Source: an uncultured Mucilaginibacter sp.
GTDB taxonomy: Bacteria > Bacteroidota > Bacteroidia > Sphingobacteriales > Sphingobacteriaceae
DNA length: 64,000 nt
Assembly (NCBI GenBank): GCA_903891475.1
Contig: CAITEP010000008.1
Coordinates: forward strand, 124,001 to 188,000
Direction: 5' to 3'
Shown here piece by piece: positions 38,641-48,602 of the stretch (position 1 is its first letter; each line of letters starts with the position of its first letter). The notes beneath the pieces are model-generated. The model saw only the letters and a program-made list of their open reading frames with translations, had not been told where the DNA came from and made no database searches. The translations under genes were made by a program, and so were the position numbers.

Positions 38641-41130
38641 ATGAGTTTTGATCCGTTCGATTTTAAAAGTGCATTACCAGTTATAAATGAAGATTCAGAA
38701 TTTTTTCCTCTAATGTCATCCGAAGACGAGGAAGAGATGAATAATGAGCAATTACCAGAGGTATTGCCAATATTGCCTTTACGTAATACGGTTTTATTTC
38801 CGGGTACGGTTATACCAATTACCGTAGGTAGGGATAAATCTATCAAGCTTATCAGAGATGCAAATAAAGGCAATCGGATGATTGGTGTGGTTTCTCAAAA
38901 AGATGTTTCTATAGAAGACCCCAATTTCAGTCAATTAAATACAGTGGGTACTATCGCGGTAATTATCAAGATGCTGCAAATGCCTGATGGTAATACAACC
39001 GTAATAATACAAGGTAAAAAACGCTTTATTTTAAAAGAAGAGGTTCAAAGTATTCCATATATAAAGGCTACTATCGAACCTTTTAAAGAAACTAAACATA
39101 AAGAGGATAAAGAGTTTAAAGCCATGGTTTCATCCATTAAGGACATGGCCATGAACATTATTCAATTATCTCCCAATATTCCAAGTGAGGCTGGTATTGC
39201 TATACGTAACATTGAAAGCACTTCATTTTTGATAAATTTCATTTCCTCAAACATGAATGCCGAAATGGCATCTAAGCAAAAACTACTGGAGGAAGCCAAC
39301 TTACGCAATAGAGCAAACCTAATTCTGGAACACTTAACCCAGGATTTACAAATGCTGGAATTAAAAAACCAAATACAGAGTAAGGTTAGGGTTGATTTAG
39401 ACAAGCAACAGCGTGATTATTTTTTAAATCAACAGCTTAAAACGATACAAGAGGAACTTGGGGGTAATACGCCCGATTTGGAAATTAACAGTCTAAAGGA
39501 TCGTGGTGCTAAAAAGAAATGGGCTAAAGAAGTAAAAGACCATTTTAACAAGGAGCTAGAAAAGTTAAATAGAACCAACCCTGCAGCGGCTGATTATTCG
39601 GTACAACTAAATTACTTGGAGCTTTTGGTTGATTTGCCTTGGGATGAGTTTACCAAAGATAACTTTGATTTAAAACGTGCCCAAAAGGTATTAGATAAAG
39701 ACCATTTTGGTTTAGATAAAGTAAAACAACGCATTATTGAATATCTGGCTGTGCTTAAATTAAAGCATAACATGAAGGCCCCCATCCTTTGCTTGGTAGG
39801 CCCTCCGGGTGTTGGTAAAACTTCATTAGGTAAATCGATAGCCAAAGCATTGGGACGTAAATATGTGCGCATGGCATTAGGTGGTATTAGGGATGAAGCC
39901 GAGATTAGAGGTCACCGTAAAACCTATATTGGTGCCATGCCTGGTCGTATTATACAATCCATTAAAAAAGCCGGAGCAGCTAATCCCGTATTTATTTTGG
40001 ATGAAATTGATAAGGTAGGCAATGATTACAGGGGCGATCCTTCTTCCGCTTTACTAGAAGTACTGGATCCTGAACAAAACAGTACCTTTTACGATCATTA
40101 CGTGGAGATGGATTTCGACCTATCTAATGTCATGTTCATAGCAACTGCCAACTCACTAAGTAATATTCAACCTGCTTTGTTGGATAGGATGGAGATTATT
40201 GAAGTAAACGGATATACTATCGAGGAAAAAGTTGAAATTGCTAAACAACATTTAGTTCCAAAACAACGCGAAGCACATGGTTTAAAGCCAAAAGAGGTGG
40301 TGATAAAACCCGAAATAGTTGAAAAAGTAATTGTTGACTATACCCGTGAATCGGGTGTGCGTGGCTTGGAGAAAAAGATTGGCTCGCTTATTAGAGGGAT
40401 AGCCAAAAATATTGCCATGGAAGAGCCTTATAATATCGCTGTTAACAAAAATGACGTAGAGAAAATTTTAGGCGCACCAATTTTTGATAAAGACCTTTAT
40501 GAAGGGAATGAAGTTGCAGGGGTAGTTACAGGTTTGGCATGGACTTCGGTTGGAGGCGACATTTTATTTATTGAGGTGAGCCTAAGTGCAGGTAAAGGCA
40601 AATTAACATTAACAGGAAGCTTAGGCGATGTGATGAAGGAATCCGCAGTCATTGCCTTAGCCTATTTAAGGTCGCATGCCTCTTTATTCAATATTGATGT
40701 TCGCCTGTTCGACCAATGGGATATCCACGTGCATGTTCCTGCAGGAGCAACACCTAAGGATGGTCCATCAGCCGGTGTTACTATGCTTACTGCTTTAACA
40801 TCGGCATTTACGCAACGTAAGGTAAAACCACATTTAGCCATGACTGGCGAAATAACACTACGAGGCAGGGTGTTGCCTGTTGGAGGTATAAAAGAAAAAA
40901 TATTAGCTGCAAAACGCGCTAATATTAAAGAGATAATTCTGTGTAAATCAAACAAAAAGGATATTTTGGAAATCAAGGAAGAATATATAAAAGACCTTAC
41001 ATTTCATTATGTTACCGAAATGCAAGAGGTTGTTGAGCTTGCCTTGATGCACGAAAAAGTCAAAAACTCATTAGATTTGGCTATAAAAGATGAAAATAAG
41101 CCACTACCTGAGAGTTCAATGTTGATATAA
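38641..41130 (+). CDS. lon: ATP-dependent protease Lon
   Basis: ILPLRNTVLFPGTVIPITVGR; Walker A GPPGVGKTSLGKSIA; protease GATPKDGPSAGVTMLTAL, TGEITLRGRVLPVGGIKEKILAAKRA. Confidence 0.98.
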   Translation: MSFDPFDFKSALPVINEDSEFFPLMSSEDEEEMNNEQLPEVLPILPLRNTVLFPGTVIPITVGRDKSIKLIRDANKGNRMIGVVSQKDVSIEDPNFSQLNTVGTIAVIIKMLQMPDGNTTVIIQGKKRFILKEEVQSIPYIKATIEPFKETKHKEDKEFKAMVSSIKDMAMNIIQLSPNIPSEAGIAIRNIESTSFLINFISSNMNAEMASKQKLLEEANLRNRANLILEHLTQDLQMLELKNQIQSKVRVDLDKQQRDYFLNQQLKTIQEELGGNTPDLEINSLKDRGAKKKWAKEVKDHFNKELEKLNRTNPAAADYSVQLNYLELLVDLPWDEFTKDNFDLKRAQKVLDKDHFGLDKVKQRIIEYLAVLKLKHNMKAPILCLVGPPGVGKTSLGKSIAKALGRKYVRMALGGIRDEAEIRGHRKTYIGAMPGRIIQSIKKAGAANPVFILDEIDKVGNDYRGDPSSALLEVLDPEQNSTFYDHYVEMDFDLSNVMFIATANSLSNIQPALLDRMEIIEVNGYTIEEKVEIAKQHLVPKQREAHGLKPKEVVIKPEIVEKVIVDYTRESGVRGLEKKIGSLIRGIAKNIAMEEPYNIAVNKNDVEKILGAPIFDKDLYEGNEVAGVVTGLAWTSVGGDILFIEVSLSAGKGKLTLTGSLGDVMKESAVIALAYLRSHASLFNIDVRLFDQWDIHVHVPAGATPKDGPSAGVTMLTALTSAFTQRKVKPHLAMTGEITLRGRVLPVGGIKEKILAAKRANIKEIILCKSNKKDILEIKEEYIKDLTFHYVTEMQEVVELALMHEKVKNSLDLAIKDENKPLPESSMLI

Positions 41131-41170
41131 AACCGAATAAAAATTTGATTTTATCACTCCTAACTAAAAT

Positions 41171-41204
41171 AAAAAAAACCTTAAGCAATTAAGGTTTTTT
41201 TTAT
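41171..41204 (+). terminator. Intrinsic terminator after lon
   Basis: aaaaaaaaCCTTAAgcaaTTAAGGttttttttatttt, 40 nt after the lon stop. Confidence 0.85.
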
Positions 41205-41316
41205 TTTATTCCAAATTGTATTTTAATTGTAATTTTATTTTAACTTTATAATGTTAAATCAACCTATTCGTATTTGGCTTCCATTGTATTAACTTAAAAA
41301 TATCAACAAAAACACC

Positions 41317-41835
41317 ATGGTAAAAACAATCCTTTTCAAAACAATTATAATTTTAGCCATTAGTGTAATTGCTGGAAATTATGTGTATGCACAAAATGCA
41401 ACAACTACTAAAAGCAATAGTTTGGACAGCACACGAGCTCAAAATTTTTATGTTGAACTAGGTGGCCCCGGAATTATTTTTTCTGCTAATTATGATACCA
41501 GGTTTAGTAACACCCAAGATGGGTTAGGTGGTCGGGTTGGCATAGGTGGCTTAAGTTCTGGCAGTTCCTCTATATTTACCATGCCTCTTCAATTAAATTA
41601 TTTATTGGGAAAAGACGACAAATTTTTCGAAATTGGAGTTGGTGTAACTATTAATTCAGGAAATATTGGTGGTATTTTTAATTCTTCAACTATTGGAACT
41701 ATGGTATTTGGTTATAGATTACAACCTAAAAATAGTGGTTTTAGTTTCAGAGCTTTTGTAAGCCCGGTTTTTGATGGCTCAAACTTTACACCTTATTTTG
41801 TTGGATTAAGTTTTGGCTATTCATTTCATAATTAA
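41317..41835 (+). CDS. Hypothetical secreted/outer-membrane beta-barrel-like protein
   Basis: Signal peptide ...AISVIAGNYVYAQNA; YVELGGPGIIFSANYDTRF; C-terminal GLSFGYSFHN. Confidence 0.65.
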   Translation: MVKTILFKTIIILAISVIAGNYVYAQNATTTKSNSLDSTRAQNFYVELGGPGIIFSANYDTRFSNTQDGLGGRVGIGGLSSGSSSIFTMPLQLNYLLGKDDKFFEIGVGVTINSGNIGGIFNSSTIGTMVFGYRLQPKNSGFSFRAFVSPVFDGSNFTPYFVGLSFGYSFHN

Positions 41836-41949
41836 ACCACTTATTACAAACCAGTTTATTAAAAAAAATACTATTTTGGTAGTTATTGCCTTAGCATGTT
41901 ACAACAATTCGCTAAGTTATGGTAAGTTTGCCTAACTTACTTCATAAAA

Positions 41950-42918
41950 ATGATCCGTCGTTCTTTTATTTTATTGCTCATATTTTTTTTCGCATCGCAT
42001 GTATATGCCCAAAATCGTACAATAGAAATTGGCATACAAAGCGACAATGATTCCTACCTGTTTCAAGGATCCGACAGATATTATACTGATGGGATATTTT
42101 TATATTTCAGAAAAGCCTTAAAAATCAGCAACGATACTAACACTAAGCTTGCAAATAAGGTGCTTGGTTTTGAAGCGGGTCAAAAATTATTCAATCCTTA
42201 TACCGGAAATATTAAAATTGAAGGTTATGACCGACCAGAAGTAATTGATCGACCTTTTGCAGCCTATTTGTATGTTGGTTCAACACTAAATTTACTTTAT
42301 AACAATGAGAGCAACCTAAAAATAGGTGCTCAAATTGGTGTTATTGGTCCTAATGCTTTGGGTAAACAAACGCAGGACTTTGTTCATGATAACTTTGGCT
42401 TTTATCACCCTAATGGATGGGAATACCAAATAAATAACGAGCTACAACTCAACCTATCTGCCGAATATAATCAACTTATTATACGCCGAGGATGGTTTGA
42501 TGCCTCATTTACCAGCTATGCAAATTTAGGAAATGGGTTTACAGGTGCGGGAATAGGCCCTTTGCTACGTATTGGCAACATTAATCAATTATTTAATTCT
42601 ATAAGCACTTCAAGCGTTTCCACCAAAAACACTAAAATAAAACCTTTACAAAAAAATGAACTGTTTTTTTATTATAAGCCTCTAATTAACTATGTGGCTT
42701 ATGACGCAACAATACAAGGTGGCTTATTTGATAATGGTGGTGGTTTGGAAGTAACTAAAACCATTGAGCCTTTTGTGGTAAGTCAAAAAATTGGTTTGGC
42801 TTTCAATACCAGTAGATTCATATTTGATACAGCAGTCATATTTCATACCAAAGATGATAAGGAGATGGTAAATTCTCAACAATGGCTTTCAATTAGCCTT
42901 ATGTATCGTTTAAAATAG
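41950..42918 (+). CDS. Lipid A deacylase LpxR-family outer-membrane protein
   Basis: Signal peptide; IEIGIQSDNDSYLFQGSDRYYTDGIFLYFRKAL (ND..... TDRYYT-type), RPFAAYLYVGSTLN, GPNALGKQTQDFVH. Confidence 0.85.
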   Translation: MIRRSFILLLIFFFASHVYAQNRTIEIGIQSDNDSYLFQGSDRYYTDGIFLYFRKALKISNDTNTKLANKVLGFEAGQKLFNPYTGNIKIEGYDRPEVIDRPFAAYLYVGSTLNLLYNNESNLKIGAQIGVIGPNALGKQTQDFVHDNFGFYHPNGWEYQINNELQLNLSAEYNQLIIRRGWFDASFTSYANLGNGFTGAGIGPLLRIGNINQLFNSISTSSVSTKNTKIKPLQKNELFFYYKPLINYVAYDATIQGGLFDNGGGLEVTKTIEPFVVSQKIGLAFNTSRFIFDTAVIFHTKDDKEMVNSQQWLSISLMYRLK

Positions 42919-42930
42919 ATTCGGTTTAAA

Positions 42931-43341
42931 CTAATTTTCAAAATTATTTTTCCGGGTTTCCTTTTTTAAGGAGTTTAAACGCTTGGCTTTCAACCTAGCC
43001 AATTTAGCCGCCTTGCGCACTTTTAAGGGCTTTCTTGCTTTTTGGATATGGAGTGAGTCAACCAATAAGTGGATAAGCCTATCCAATGCCTTTTCTCTAT
43101 TTAAATACTGACTTCGTTCCTCATCACAAATTACCTGAACCAAACCATCTTTATTAAAACGATTTTTTAGTTTATCATTCAGCCTTATTTTCTCATCATC
43201 CGTAAGCAACATGGAATTATCTATCGAAAACAAAAGCTCCACCTTACTCGATACCTTATTAACATTTTGGCCGCCCTTACCCCCACTTCTTGATGCCGAA
43301 AAGCTAGTCTCTGCCTTAAGCTCTTCTTTTGTAAAATTCAT
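42931..43341 (-). CDS. arfB: Alternative ribosome-rescue aminoacyl-tRNA hydrolase ArfB
   Basis: SFSASRSGGKGGQNVNKVSSKVELLF (GGQ) and a Lys/Arg-rich C-terminal tail. Confidence 0.92.
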   Translation of the reverse strand: MNFTKEELKAETSFSASRSGGKGGQNVNKVSSKVELLFSIDNSMLLTDDEKIRLNDKLKNRFNKDGLVQVICDEERSQYLNREKALDRLIHLLVDSLHIQKARKPLKVRKAAKLARLKAKRLNSLKKETRKNNFEN

Positions 43342-43495
43342 AAAGCAAAGGTAGGTTTTATATCATAAAACCTAAATAGTTAAAATTTGTCTTCATAATT
43401 TAACGGAAAATTCAAAACAACCATCACTGAGCATAAGTAAAAGGGTTCTTACTCATTACCATTTAAATAAACTAAATTAATTACATTTGCCTTAA

Positions 43496-44176
43496 ATGGA
43501 TAGTCATATTGTTGTAGCTATTGATGGGTATTCTTCCTGCGGAAAAAGCACCCTAGCCAAAGCATTAGCTAGGGAATTACATTTTATTTATGTAGATAGT
43601 GGTGCCATGTATAGGGCGGTAGCATTATATTTTATACGTAACCAAATCGACCCAAATAACAATAGCCAGGTGCTTGAGGCCCTTAAAAATATTCATTTAA
43701 ATTTTCATTCGCGCGATTATGAAACCCATGTTACTTTAAACGATGAAGAGGTTTCATCCGAAATCAGATTAATGCCGGTATCAGAAAATGTAAGTACGGT
43801 AGCTGCCATAAAAGAGGTAAGGCATGAAATGGTGAAACAACAACAACGTATGGGGCGCTCAAAAAATATAGTAATGGATGGCAGAGATATAGGTACTGCC
43901 GTGTTCCCGAACGCGCAAATAAAGATTTTCATGACAGCCGACCCAAAAGTTCGTGCCGAACGTAGATTAAGAGAGTTATTACCTAAAAACCCAACCATAA
44001 CACTCGAAGAAATATTTGAAAATTTGGCGCATCGCGATTATCAGGATACTACTCGACTGGAAAGCCCGTTGGTGCGTGCGCATGACGCGATTATTTTAGA
44101 TAATACCGACTTAACCCAACAAGAACAGCTCCTTTTCGCGCTAAGCATCGTGGAGCCATTTTTAGAAAAGAAATAG
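43496..44176 (+). CDS. cmk: Cytidylate kinase
   Basis: VVAIDGYSSCGKSTLAKALARELHFIYVDSGAMYRAVALY, IVMDGRDIGTAVFPNAQIKIFMTADPKVRAERR. Confidence 0.97.
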   Translation: MDSHIVVAIDGYSSCGKSTLAKALARELHFIYVDSGAMYRAVALYFIRNQIDPNNNSQVLEALKNIHLNFHSRDYETHVTLNDEEVSSEIRLMPVSENVSTVAAIKEVRHEMVKQQQRMGRSKNIVMDGRDIGTAVFPNAQIKIFMTADPKVRAERRLRELLPKNPTITLEEIFENLAHRDYQDTTRLESPLVRAHDAIILDNTDLTQQEQLLFALSIVEPFLEKK

Positions 44177-44184
44177 TTTTTCAG

Positions 44185-44643
44185 CTAATCTTTTTCAAGC
44201 TTAGTAGCCAATACGCCAAATTTATTTAAAAAATCAACCCCTTCATCGCTGGCTATGCCTTTATAAGCTGCATATGATTTATCAAAATAAACACGCTTAA
44301 TACCTGCCGAAAAAATAAGGCGCGAACATGGCAAGCAAGGCGAAAGTGTGGTGTAAAGCGTTGCCCCTTCTAAATTGGCACCATTTTTAACCGCATATAA
44401 AATGGCATTTTCTTCTGCGTGTAAGGCTAAGGAACAGCTTCCTTTCGAGTCGCGTGGGCAACCGGTTTCGGGCCATTCCATATCACAATTATGCGTATGC
44501 GCAGGCGGGCCGTTATAGCCAATTGAAATAATCCGGGTATCTTTTGTTAAAACGGCACCCACATGAGCCTTCACACAGTGTGAACGATCTGCCAGGTCGG
44601 TAGCAAGGTTCATAAATATCTGATCGAAACTCAATTTACTCAT
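44185..44643 (-). CDS. dCMP deaminase family protein
   Basis: HAEENAILYA zinc ligand, LSPCLPCSRLIFSAGIKRVYFD, GAVLTKDTRIISIGYNGPPAHTHNC. Confidence 0.93.
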   Translation of the reverse strand: MSKLSFDQIFMNLATDLADRSHCVKAHVGAVLTKDTRIISIGYNGPPAHTHNCDMEWPETGCPRDSKGSCSLALHAEENAILYAVKNGANLEGATLYTTLSPCLPCSRLIFSAGIKRVYFDKSYAAYKGIASDEGVDFLNKFGVLATKLEKD

Positions 44644-44768
44644 TCAACAATTCTTACTTATCAATAGATAGGGTTAATTTTTAATCATAAAAAAACATCG
44701 AACAATGAATATTGAAAAATTAAATTCAAATATCCATTATTCGATGCTAATTTATAAGTTAATTACAA

Positions 44769-46439
44769 TTAGTGTGCCGAACCAACTTCAATTTCGTGCT
44801 CAATTCCTTGTTTTTTAAGGATGCCTATAATACGCCATCCGTAAAAGGCAAGGTATCCGAAACATAATACCGGTATAAAATATGATTGGTGAATACCTAA
44901 TATATCCGATAATTTTCCTTGTAACAGCGGAATAATACCACCCCCCAAAATCATCATTACCAGGAAGGCTGAACCTTGAGAAGTATATTTACCTAAACCA
45001 GCAATCGCTAAAGCGAATATGGATGGCCATAAAATACTACAGAACAAACCGCCGCTCATAAACGCATAGGTGGCAATTGTACCTGTAGTTAATAAACCAA
45101 TAACCATAGCAGCCATACCAAATATGCCAAATATCATAAGGGTACGTGCCGGGCGATCTTGGCCTAAGAAGAAACCAATAACCTGGAAGGCCACCACTAC
45201 CGCGTAGGCATATAATGGACCAACATTTTGTCCGGAGATTGAATTAACGGCTAATACTACACCAAATGCCACATATGGAACTACAATTAATAATATCTTT
45301 CTCACCTTGTTGGAAGGATTGAAAACAGCGATGGCACCTGCCCATCTGCCAATCATCAAACTTCCCCAATACATGGATATATAAGGCGCAATGGCAGAAC
45401 CTGTTATATTTCCAAATTCTTTAGTGCCCAATAATGCCCCTAAATTACTTTGAATGGTAACTTCAACACCTACATAGGTAAAAATACCAATCATACCCAA
45501 TACCAATTGCGGGTATTTCATAGCACCCCAACCTTCCGGCTTCTTTTGGGCAGCAGCATTTGCAAACAGTAAAGCAAACAGAACTATTAACAAGGTACTT
45601 ATGGTTAAGCCTAAGCCTAAAAAATCCTTTTCTTTATTTGTTATAAAATGAGTAATGTAATCCGGTTGTGTATATCGAGAGAAGATATAAGCGAAAATTA
45701 TAACCAATAATACCGTAATGATGATTAGTGTTGACATCGCCTTTTTTGCAGGTTCAAAAGTATCATCGCTTTTACCGGAAGGTACCTTTTTTGAGAAGAA
45801 AAATAATGCTGCCGATAAAAGGAATAAAATACCTACAAAAATGTAGAGAATCTCCATTTTATCTAATGAATTAGCATTTTGAGCAAATTTCTTTATGTAA
45901 TCAGCATTTACGTTGGCAACTACGCCAAATAATGCGAATGAAACCACAATAGGCCCTATTGTGGTACCAAATGAATTAACACCTCCTGCCAAATTTAATC
46001 GGTTAGAGGCAGTATGGGGTTCGCCTAGGGAGGCTGCGAATGGCTGTGCCGATGTTTGTTGTAACGAAAAACCTAAACCAACTATAAACAGTGCACCTAA
46101 AATAAAATAGTAATTACCTGATGTTACTGCCCAAATCATCATAGCTGCGCCAAAAGTGCTTATTAATAAACCATTAATAATTCCCTTTTTAAAGCCCCAA
46201 CCATTTAAAATATCTTTTTTACTTAGGCTACTGAAAATGAATAGTAATAAAGCACCTATGTAATAAGCACCATAAAATGCAAAATCTATTAATTGACTTT
46301 GAAATTGGTCGAGACCAAATTTTGCTTTACAAAACGGGATAAAAACACCATTGGAAGCTCCTATGAAGCCCCAGAAAAAGAATACCGTTATGAGGGTATA
46401 GAGTGCCGACTTTAAATTTTTTGAATTATTCTGTTCCAT
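44769..46439 (-). CDS. MFS sugar transporter, FucP/GlcP-like
   Basis: 12-TM-like; [63 protein letters not shown]. Confidence 0.85.
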   Translation of the reverse strand: MEQNNSKNLKSALYTLITVFFFWGFIGASNGVFIPFCKAKFGLDQFQSQLIDFAFYGAYYIGALLLFIFSSLSKKDILNGWGFKKGIINGLLISTFGAAMMIWAVTSGNYYFILGALFIVGLGFSLQQTSAQPFAASLGEPHTASNRLNLAGGVNSFGTTIGPIVVSFALFGVVANVNADYIKKFAQNANSLDKMEILYIFVGILFLLSAALFFFSKKVPSGKSDDTFEPAKKAMSTLIIITVLLVIIFAYIFSRYTQPDYITHFITNKEKDFLGLGLTISTLLIVLFALLFANAAAQKKPEGWGAMKYPQLVLGMIGIFTYVGVEVTIQSNLGALLGTKEFGNITGSAIAPYISMYWGSLMIGRWAGAIAVFNPSNKVRKILLIVVPYVAFGVVLAVNSISGQNVGPLYAYAVVVAFQVIGFFLGQDRPARTLMIFGIFGMAAMVIGLLTTGTIATYAFMSGGLFCSILWPSIFALAIAGLGKYTSQGSAFLVMMILGGGIIPLLQGKLSDILGIHQSYFIPVLCFGYLAFYGWRIIGILKKQGIEHEIEVGSAH

Positions 46440-46610
46440 TTTTAAGAGGTTTATAATTTTGGATTTTTAAAACATTAAACATAACTATTTTTTATAAATC
46501 CGCCATTATTTTTTTACTAATAAATCTGAATTTTAAGTTTGGTGGTTTAACATATAAAATCGGATATTAGTAAAATATTATTCGATATAAACTGATCATA
46601 GTAGTATATA

Positions 46611-47249
46611 ATGTTTGAAGCCGTTATTTCGGGTATCGGGATTGGGTTAGTACTAACTTTTTTAACCGGGCCTGTATTTTTTGCACTCATTAAAACCAGT
46701 ATCGAAAAGGGGTTTCATGCGGGTGTTGCGCTTGCATTGGGCGTTGTATCAAGCGATGTGGTATTTGTTGGCGCCATCCTGTTTGGTTCTCAATATTTTG
46801 ATATTTCGGCACACGATAAAACCATAGCGGGCACCATCGGCAGTGGCATTTTATTTACCATTGGCATATATTACCTCTTTAAAAAAGCCGACTTGAACTA
46901 CGAAAACAAAACCCCCACCGCCTTAAACCGCGCAGGATATTTTTTTAAGGGGTTCTTCATGTGCATATTTAACCCTACCATCCTTTTCCATTGGATTACT
47001 GTAATTGGTACCGCCAGTACCATTTACCATCAAGGCATCCCCCACCGCCAACTAAAAATTGCCATCATGTTTCTGACTATTTTGGTGGTGCAGTTTGGGC
47101 TCGATACTATTAAGGCTTTTTATGCCAATAAGCTACGCGACCGCATATCAGAGAGGTTTGTTCATCGTTTAAATTATGTGGCCGGTGCCGCACTTATAAT
47201 AGCCTCTTTAATTTTGATGGATAGATTAATTACCCATATTGTTTTTTAG
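46611..47249 (+). CDS. LysE/RhtB-family transporter
   Basis: GIGIGLVLTFLTGPVFFALIKTSIEKGFHAGVALALGVVSSDVVFV; FNPTILFHWITVIG. Confidence 0.87.
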   Translation: MFEAVISGIGIGLVLTFLTGPVFFALIKTSIEKGFHAGVALALGVVSSDVVFVGAILFGSQYFDISAHDKTIAGTIGSGILFTIGIYYLFKKADLNYENKTPTALNRAGYFFKGFFMCIFNPTILFHWITVIGTASTIYHQGIPHRQLKIAIMFLTILVVQFGLDTIKAFYANKLRDRISERFVHRLNYVAGAALIIASLILMDRLITHIVF

Positions 47250-47370
47250 GGTGAATTGACTTAATATACCGGAAATATGTTAAGCTGGTTTGGTCATAAA
47301 TTGAATATCAAAGACTTTATCCGAAATCACACATCAGTTATCCTTTAAACATCAAGTCTCTCCTAGATTA

Positions 47371-47560
47371 AAACCAATCCGAAGGATTGAAATATTTATA
47401 GCATAAGTGAATTGGAAAAGATACGACCCCGAATGGGGTCGAATTATTTTTATACTAAAGAGGCTATAAACATTAAATCCTTTCAGGATTATAGCCATTC
47501 AGACTGATTAAAGTGATTTTACAATTGATGAAATGGAAAATAATAGACCTCGAACGGGCA
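47371..47560. repeat. REP-like array of small hairpins
   Basis: CAATCC-gaa-GGATTG (47375-47389), CGACCCC-gaat-GGGGTCG (47424-47441), GGCTATAA...AATCCT-ttc-AGGATT...TTATAGCC (47462-47496), plus a degenerate gacctcgaacgggc (about 47546-47559). Confidence 0.7.
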
Positions 47561-47588
47561 GTAAAAATCATGTACCATATATACTATC

Positions 47589-48098
47589 CTACCTCAAATA
47601 CACCGCATCCGCTACCCCATCTTCATCTAAAATAACATCTACATGCTCTTTTAATACGGTAGAGAGGGCTATGCCCGCATAATTGGTGGTAATGGGGAAG
47701 CTTTTATGGTCGCGGTCGACCAATACGGCGGTTCTTAGTTTTTTGAGGGGGACATCCAAAAACACGCCAAAACCATAAGCCAATGCCTTGCCACTATTTA
47801 AAACATCGTCTACCAAAATAACCACCTTGTTGCTACAATCGTTTACATCAAAGTCAATTTCGGCATGCAGGTAGGTGCTTTGCTTATCAAGTGCTATGGC
47901 TAGGAGTTTGCTTTTAAATGGGGCTATTTCATCCAAAATAGCTTTTATACGTTCGGCTATTTTACGACCACCAGGCACAATTCCGGCAATTAAAATTTCC
48001 TGCTCATCAAAATTATCTTCCAAAATCTGGTAGGCAATCCTATCAATCCTTTGCTGAATTTGATGCTGATTTAATATAAGGAGCTGTTTATCTGACAT
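47589..48098 (-). CDS. Phosphoribosyltransferase (PyrR-like fold)
   Basis: LIAGIVPGGRKIAERI, VVILVDDVLNSGKALAYG (PRPP-binding loop), RTAVLVDRDHKSFP. Confidence 0.88.
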   Translation of the reverse strand: MSDKQLLILNQHQIQQRIDRIAYQILEDNFDEQEILIAGIVPGGRKIAERIKAILDEIAPFKSKLLAIALDKQSTYLHAEIDFDVNDCSNKVVILVDDVLNSGKALAYGFGVFLDVPLKKLRTAVLVDRDHKSFPITTNYAGIALSTVLKEHVDVILDEDGVADAVYLR

Positions 48099-48155
48099 GG
48101 TGCTGTAAATATAAAACTAAAGCTTTTGATAACAAAGTTAAAATAACCAAAGGTT

Positions 48156-48593
48156 TTAATAGGGATAATAAACAAAGTTAGCCCCTTCGGGTACCACCAC
48201 AAAAACACACATAAAATCGTTCGGATTTTTATAGCTGCTGATAAAACGCTCTTTCAATACTTCTTTTATCACCCCCTTTTCAACAAATTCTTCTAAGGTG
48301 GAAGCATGTATGCTCCATTCGGTATGCAAATCATGCCTATCCAGTATCAACTCGCCTAAGGCTAGCTCATGTTGATGGGCTATAAAAATTGGGTAACGGG
48401 AAAGCCCCTCCACCATAATTTCAATCGCCACTTCCCTGATCGATTCGTTAAAGAGCTTGAGGTCGGCCTCCAAACTTACCAGCGGACTCTCCTTTTTATT
48501 TTCTTGGTTATTTAGCCCATCATTGAGCAATTCTTCCGGTTCCATTGTAAAATATTTTAACCAGTTTTTGTTTAACTGAAATTCTTTAATCAA
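48156..48593 (-). CDS. Conserved hypothetical protein
   Basis: 145-aa ORF between rlmD and the PRTase on the same strand; true start possibly at MEPEELL. Confidence 0.6.
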   Translation of the reverse strand: MIKEFQLNKNWLKYFTMEPEELLNDGLNNQENKKESPLVSLEADLKLFNESIREVAIEIMVEGLSRYPIFIAHQHELALGELILDRHDLHTEWSIHASTLEEFVEKGVIKEVLKERFISSYKNPNDFMCVFVVVPEGANFVYYPY

Positions 48594-48602
48594 ATAAGCT
48601 TA

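Noticed and set aside
48156-48593. Idea that the hypothetical protein and PRTase form a defence or retron-like unit with rlmD
   Set aside because: Same-strand adjacency only; products look like ordinary metabolism and conserved hypothetical proteins with no reverse transcriptase or effector.
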